From: an uncultured Prevotellaceae bacterium
Lineage (GTDB): Bacteria > Bacteroidota > Bacteroidia > Bacteroidales > Bacteroidaceae
Length of the DNA stretch: 51,564 nt
Reading direction: 5' to 3'
Assembly: GCA_947304115.1 (NCBI GenBank)
Contig: CAMZAE010000012.1
Coordinates: 1 to 51,564, forward strand
The stretch's first letter is position 1; each line of letters starts with the position of its first letter. The notes beneath the pieces were generated by a model. That model did not search any database and was not told the DNA's origin. It saw only the letters and a program-made list of their open reading frames with translations. The position numbers were made by a program, and so were the translations under genes. This document shows positions 48,849 through 51,564 of this stretch, piece after piece.

Positions 48849-49516
48849 CCTCTTCCGTGAACGTTGTTGATTTCAATGTCGGGATCAGCCTTGAGGAGCT
48901 TGCGTAGCTTGGTTATATAGACATCCATGCTACGGGCATTGAAATAGTTGTCGTCCATCCAGATGGTCTTCAGTGCAAGGTCGCGCTCCAGCACGTCGTT
49001 GACATGAACGCAGAGCATCGTCAGCAGCTCGCATTCCTTTGTGGTAAGTTTTGTCTGCTGGTCGCCGAGGAGGAGTATCTGACGCTGGTTGTCAAAGATG
49101 AACTTTCCAAGTTGGAAGCGTGTGAGATTCTTTTGTTCCTTGCTCTTCACGCGCCTCAAAATGGCTTCCATGCGATAAACAAGTTCGTCCATGGAGAACG
49201 GTTTAGTCAGATAGTCGTCAGCTCCAATCTTGAAGCCCTCCAGGATGTCTTCCTTCAAGTTCTTTGCTGTCAGGAAAATAATGGGCACTTCGGTATTGAC
49301 CAGACGAATCTCCCTTGCCAATGCAAACCCATCCATTTTAGGCATCATCACATCAAGCAGACACATGTCAAACTTCCTTTTCATAAAGGCGCGGTAGCCA
49401 GCTTCGCCATCGAGGAAGAGTTCTGCATCGTAGCCTTTAGCTTCAAGGTACTCACGTACAAGCATTCCGAGGCTCTCTTCGTCCTCGCAAAGCAAAATGT
49501 GCAATTTCTGTTCCAT
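48809..49516 (-). CDS. OmpR-family response regulator, RprY-like
   Basis: The product has 235 residues. The receiver domain has the acidic pair in LCEDEES, phosphoacceptor Asp55 in LLDVMMPKMDGF, and the Lys in TKPFSMDEL. The winged-helix output domain (about 130-230) includes LTTKECELLTMLCVHVNDVLERD and MDVYITKLRKLLKADPDIEINNVHGRGYRL. It is the cognate regulator of the kinase immediately upstream. It is similar to RprY of Bacteroides as I recall it. Its C-terminal codons lie opposite the last codons of the ABC exporter. Confidence 0.93.
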   Translation of the reverse strand: MEQKLHILLCEDEESLGMLVREYLEAKGYDAELFLDGEAGYRAFMKRKFDMCLLDVMMPKMDGFALAREIRLVNTEVPIIFLTAKNLKEDILEGFKIGADDYLTKPFSMDELVYRMEAILRRVKSKEQKNLTRFQLGKFIFDNQRQILLLGDQQTKLTTKECELLTMLCVHVNDVLERDLALKTIWMDDNYFNARSMDVYITKLRKLLKADPDIEINNVHGRGYRLIVPNLRQEE

Positions 49517-49609
49517 AACTACATTTACAATTTAACGATTTACTATTTACAATTTATTTACGATTTAGTCTTTTGACTATTAGCGGTAGCAAATTATTCG
49601 CTTTTCACT

Positions 49610-51109
49610 TTATAGTGACAGCGGAATCATTATCGTGAACTTCGTTCCTTTACCAAGTTCGCTGCTGGCTTTGATGGTGCCGTGATGCAGTTCTACCATC
49701 TTTTGCACGTATGCCAGGCCCAATCCAAAGCCTTTCACGTTATGCTGGTCGCCGGTATGTACCCGAAAGAATTTGTCAAAAATTCGTTTCAAGTTGTCCT
49801 TTGCGATGCCGATGCCATTGTCGGAGATACTGATACAGAAATGCGTCTCGCCCTGATTGTATGTGTGAACCCGTATGACAAGCGATTCGTCTTCACGGCG
49901 ATATTTGAAGGCATTGTCAAGTAGATTGAAGATGATGTTGGTGAAGTGCATCTCGTCGGCATTTATGAAGGGATTGTATGCTTCGATTTGCATGTTGAGT
50001 GTCCCTCCGATTTGTGCCACCTTCAAGGAGAATGTATCTACAACGTTCTCAATTATCTCGTTGGCATCAAGTTCTTGAAGTTTTAGTGCAATGTTGTTGT
50101 TGTCGAAGAGGCTCATCTGCAAAACCTTTTCAACTTGATAGCGCAGGCGTCGTGTCTCGCCATCAATGACGTTCCCCAGTCGCTCGTAAGTTGCTTCACT
50201 CTTGTTCACGGTCTTGTCGGCAAGCATCTGGGCGGCGATGGAGATGGTGGAGATAGGAGTCTTGAACTCATGCGTCATGTTATGTATGAAGTCCTTCTTC
50301 ATCTCGCTGATACGCTTCTGACGGACAACAAGATAGATAGTGATAAGGGATGTGATGAGCAGAATTACCGTGAATCCCATGGCTGGTGCCACATAGCCGG
50401 CAACGCCACGGATGAAGTGTTTCTGGTCCGGGAAGTGTATCACGACAGTTCCCATCTGTCCCATCGGATCGCTACGGAAGAGTGTCTGCTGGTAGGTTGG
50501 ATTGTTGCCTTCTTCTGTATAGTCCTCGCACCGATACACTTCTCTGCCGTCGCTGGTATAGACGATAAAGTGGAATGGGAGGGTGATGCCGTTGCCTTGA
50601 AGGGCATTGCGTAAGCAGCCGTCCAAGACTGCAGGGTTGAGACGGTCTTTCAGGCGTTGCTCACTTGCGGTGTACATGACAGCATAGATGACTTCGTCAA
50701 GCACTCCTTGCTCATAGATATATGCCTCACGAACATGCTTTTGCAGATTACTGATTGTTTCTGCAAGTCGATTGTATCGACTCATGGTGAGCGGCCCCAA
50801 TGTAATGTTCCCCTTGCCTGGTGAAAGTGTGTCGAGTGGCAGCATATAATGCGGCAAAAGGAAGCTGTCGGGATAGGCCGTAATTCCACTCTTTGTGTCG
50901 TGCTGGGTAAGTATTGTTTGCAGGTATCGGAATGTTTCGGCCTTTTCCAGTTCGCGTGATGCCTGGTCAAGGCTGCGTAGGACATTTTCGTCGAACTGTT
51001 CTCTACGCATCCTTACCATCGCCTCGGCATAGCGTCCTTGCAGATATAGCAACGAGACGAATGCGATGCAGACGATAAGGAAAATAAGCCAAATATAACT
51101 TCGTTTCAT
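49610..51109 (-). CDS. Sensor histidine kinase, RprX-like
   Basis: The product has 499 residues from the ATG at 51109, which begins at a membrane helix (KRSYIWLIFLIVCIAFVSL). The periplasmic sensor region spans about 26-240, with a second helix at 243-262. The H box is FIHNMTHEFKTPIS with His280; N box NLLDNAFKYR; G boxes ISDNGIGIAKDN and GFGLGLAYVQKM. No HAMP domain is obvious. The -7 promoter element lies only four bases upstream of the ATG, so the mRNA may be leaderless. Confidence 0.93.
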   Translation of the reverse strand: MKRSYIWLIFLIVCIAFVSLLYLQGRYAEAMVRMRREQFDENVLRSLDQASRELEKAETFRYLQTILTQHDTKSGITAYPDSFLLPHYMLPLDTLSPGKGNITLGPLTMSRYNRLAETISNLQKHVREAYIYEQGVLDEVIYAVMYTASEQRLKDRLNPAVLDGCLRNALQGNGITLPFHFIVYTSDGREVYRCEDYTEEGNNPTYQQTLFRSDPMGQMGTVVIHFPDQKHFIRGVAGYVAPAMGFTVILLITSLITIYLVVRQKRISEMKKDFIHNMTHEFKTPISTISIAAQMLADKTVNKSEATYERLGNVIDGETRRLRYQVEKVLQMSLFDNNNIALKLQELDANEIIENVVDTFSLKVAQIGGTLNMQIEAYNPFINADEMHFTNIIFNLLDNAFKYRREDESLVIRVHTYNQGETHFCISISDNGIGIAKDNLKRIFDKFFRVHTGDQHNVKGFGLGLAYVQKMVELHHGTIKASSELGKGTKFTIMIPLSL

Positions 51110-51113
51110 ACAG

Positions 51114-51121
51114 CAAAGGTA
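51114..51121 (-). promoter_or_regulatory. -7 element abutting the kinase start codon
   Basis: The minus strand reads TACCTTTG and then CTGT directly before the ATG. With normal spacing the transcript would begin at or within a base or two of the start codon. Confidence 0.65.
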
Positions 51122-51147
51122 TCTCTTTGTGTTAAAATATAAAGAAA

Positions 51148-51173
51148 AACACCAGCACTTTCGCACTGGTGTT
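51148..51173 (-). terminator. Terminator of the EF-G gene
   Basis: AACACCAG pairs with CTGGTGTT; with two wobble pairs the stem reaches 11 bp around a GAAA tetraloop on the minus strand, followed by a T-rich stretch. It sits between the EF-G stop and the kinase promoter. Confidence 0.8.
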
Positions 51174-51231
51174 TAACTTATTTAAGAAAACTACGTTTCT
51201 TTAGTTGCTTTTTGGTTAATTAAGCCTCGGA

Positions 51232-51564
51232 TTAGTCTTCCTTAAGCGTTGCTTGATACTCTGCCACGAGCTTTTGCTGAACATCGGCAGGAACAAGTTC
51301 GTAGCTTGCGAACTTCGTGTTGAAGCTTGCGCGGCCACCGGTGAGGCTGCTCAGAGCGGTGCTGTAGCTCGACATCTCCTTGAGAGGAGCCTTTGCCGTC
51401 AGCTTCTCGTAACCACTTTCGCTGCTCATGCCCATAATCATGGCACGGCGTCCCTGCAGGTCGCTCATCACGTCACCCATCTTGTCGCTGGGCACAAGAA
51501 CCTCTACGTCGTAGATAGGCTCCAGAATCTTCGGACCTGCCTCCTTGAAGGCTTGTGCGAAGGC
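51232..51564 (-). CDS. Elongation factor G, C-terminal end (5' part outside window)
   Basis: The frame is open to the window edge (first visible residues AFAQAFKEAGPKILEP); the GTG at 51495 is an internal Val. The 110 visible residues correspond to EF-G domain IV end and domain V: ILEPIYDVEVLVPSDKMGDV, GRRAMIMGM, the strand-helix KEMSSYSTALSSLTGGRASF, and a closing YELVPADVQQKLVAEYQ. EF-G drives ribosomal translocation. Bacteroidales usually carry more than one EF-G-like gene, and which paralog this is cannot be decided from the fragment. Confidence 0.88.
   Translation of the reverse strand, partial: AFAQAFKEAGPKILEPIYDVEVLVPSDKMGDVMSDLQGRRAMIMGMSSESGYEKLTAKAPLKEMSSYSTALSSLTGGRASFNTKFASYELVPADVQQKLVAEYQATLKED

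Overview
The window looks like a chromosomal stretch of a member of the Bacteroidota, order Bacteroidales, most likely Prevotellaceae or a close relative (gut, rumen or oral). Reasons: promoters of the Bacteroidota type (TAnnTTTG) precede many genes and Shine-Dalgarno sequences are rare; the gene content is typical of the order (BspA-type leucine-rich repeat protein, two-domain DUF1599 protein, DoxX/MauE-thioredoxin protein, ferredoxin-less IorA, RprX/RprY-like two-component pair, M60-like secreted protease, OprO/P-type porin). No rRNA, tRNA, phage or classical IS gene was seen.

Layout. 1-4910: end of a BspA-like surface protein, a DUF1599 protein, then doxX-tpiA-SPOR in tight coupling. 4968-15360: folE, then an aromatic 2-oxoacid module (iorA, iorB, paaK1, aminotransferase, paaK2, ACT protein). 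This module is interrupted twice: by a 0.5-kb DUF559 nuclease cassette between iorA and iorB, and by a 2.5-kb accessory island (lectin-like protein, phased palindrome array, AraC-like HTH protein, HigBA-type toxin-antitoxin pair) between paaK1 and the aminotransferase. 15531-16896: a small ECF sigma-factor operon. 17136-24325 (minus): OmpA-family protein; an operon running tatA, a Tat-exported Gfo/Idh/MocA oxidoreductase, a DUF1080 protein, a TIM-barrel isomerase and tatC; and a TPR protein. 24740-33215 (plus): a cation/calcium exchanger, a 1373-residue M60-like metalloprotease, a polytopic membrane protein and a TolB-like lipoprotein with a CxxCH motif. 33262-38523 (minus): MBL hydrolase, rsmG, NhaC, sodium:solute symporter, porin. 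38650-48848 (plus): map, tsaD, a giant TamB-like protein, GNAT, WbuC-like cupin, NAD kinase, ABC exporter. 48809-51564 (minus): RprY/RprX-like pair and the end of an EF-G.

How the genes work together. The ior/paaK/aminotransferase/ACT set interconverts aromatic amino acids, aryl-pyruvates, aryl-acetyl-CoAs and aryl-acetates. The Tat operon packages the export machine with a substrate that carries a twin-arginine signal and with two secreted partners resembling the 3-keto-glycoside pathway.

The strongest unexplained signals are: (i) a DUF559 endonuclease gene bounded by 47-bp inverted copies of a palindrome, with relatives of that palindrome inserted in frame in other genes; and (ii) three intergenic arrays of unrelated sequence that all repeat every 21-22 bp (two helical turns), one being a strict 42-bp palindrome array next to an AraC-like HTH gene.
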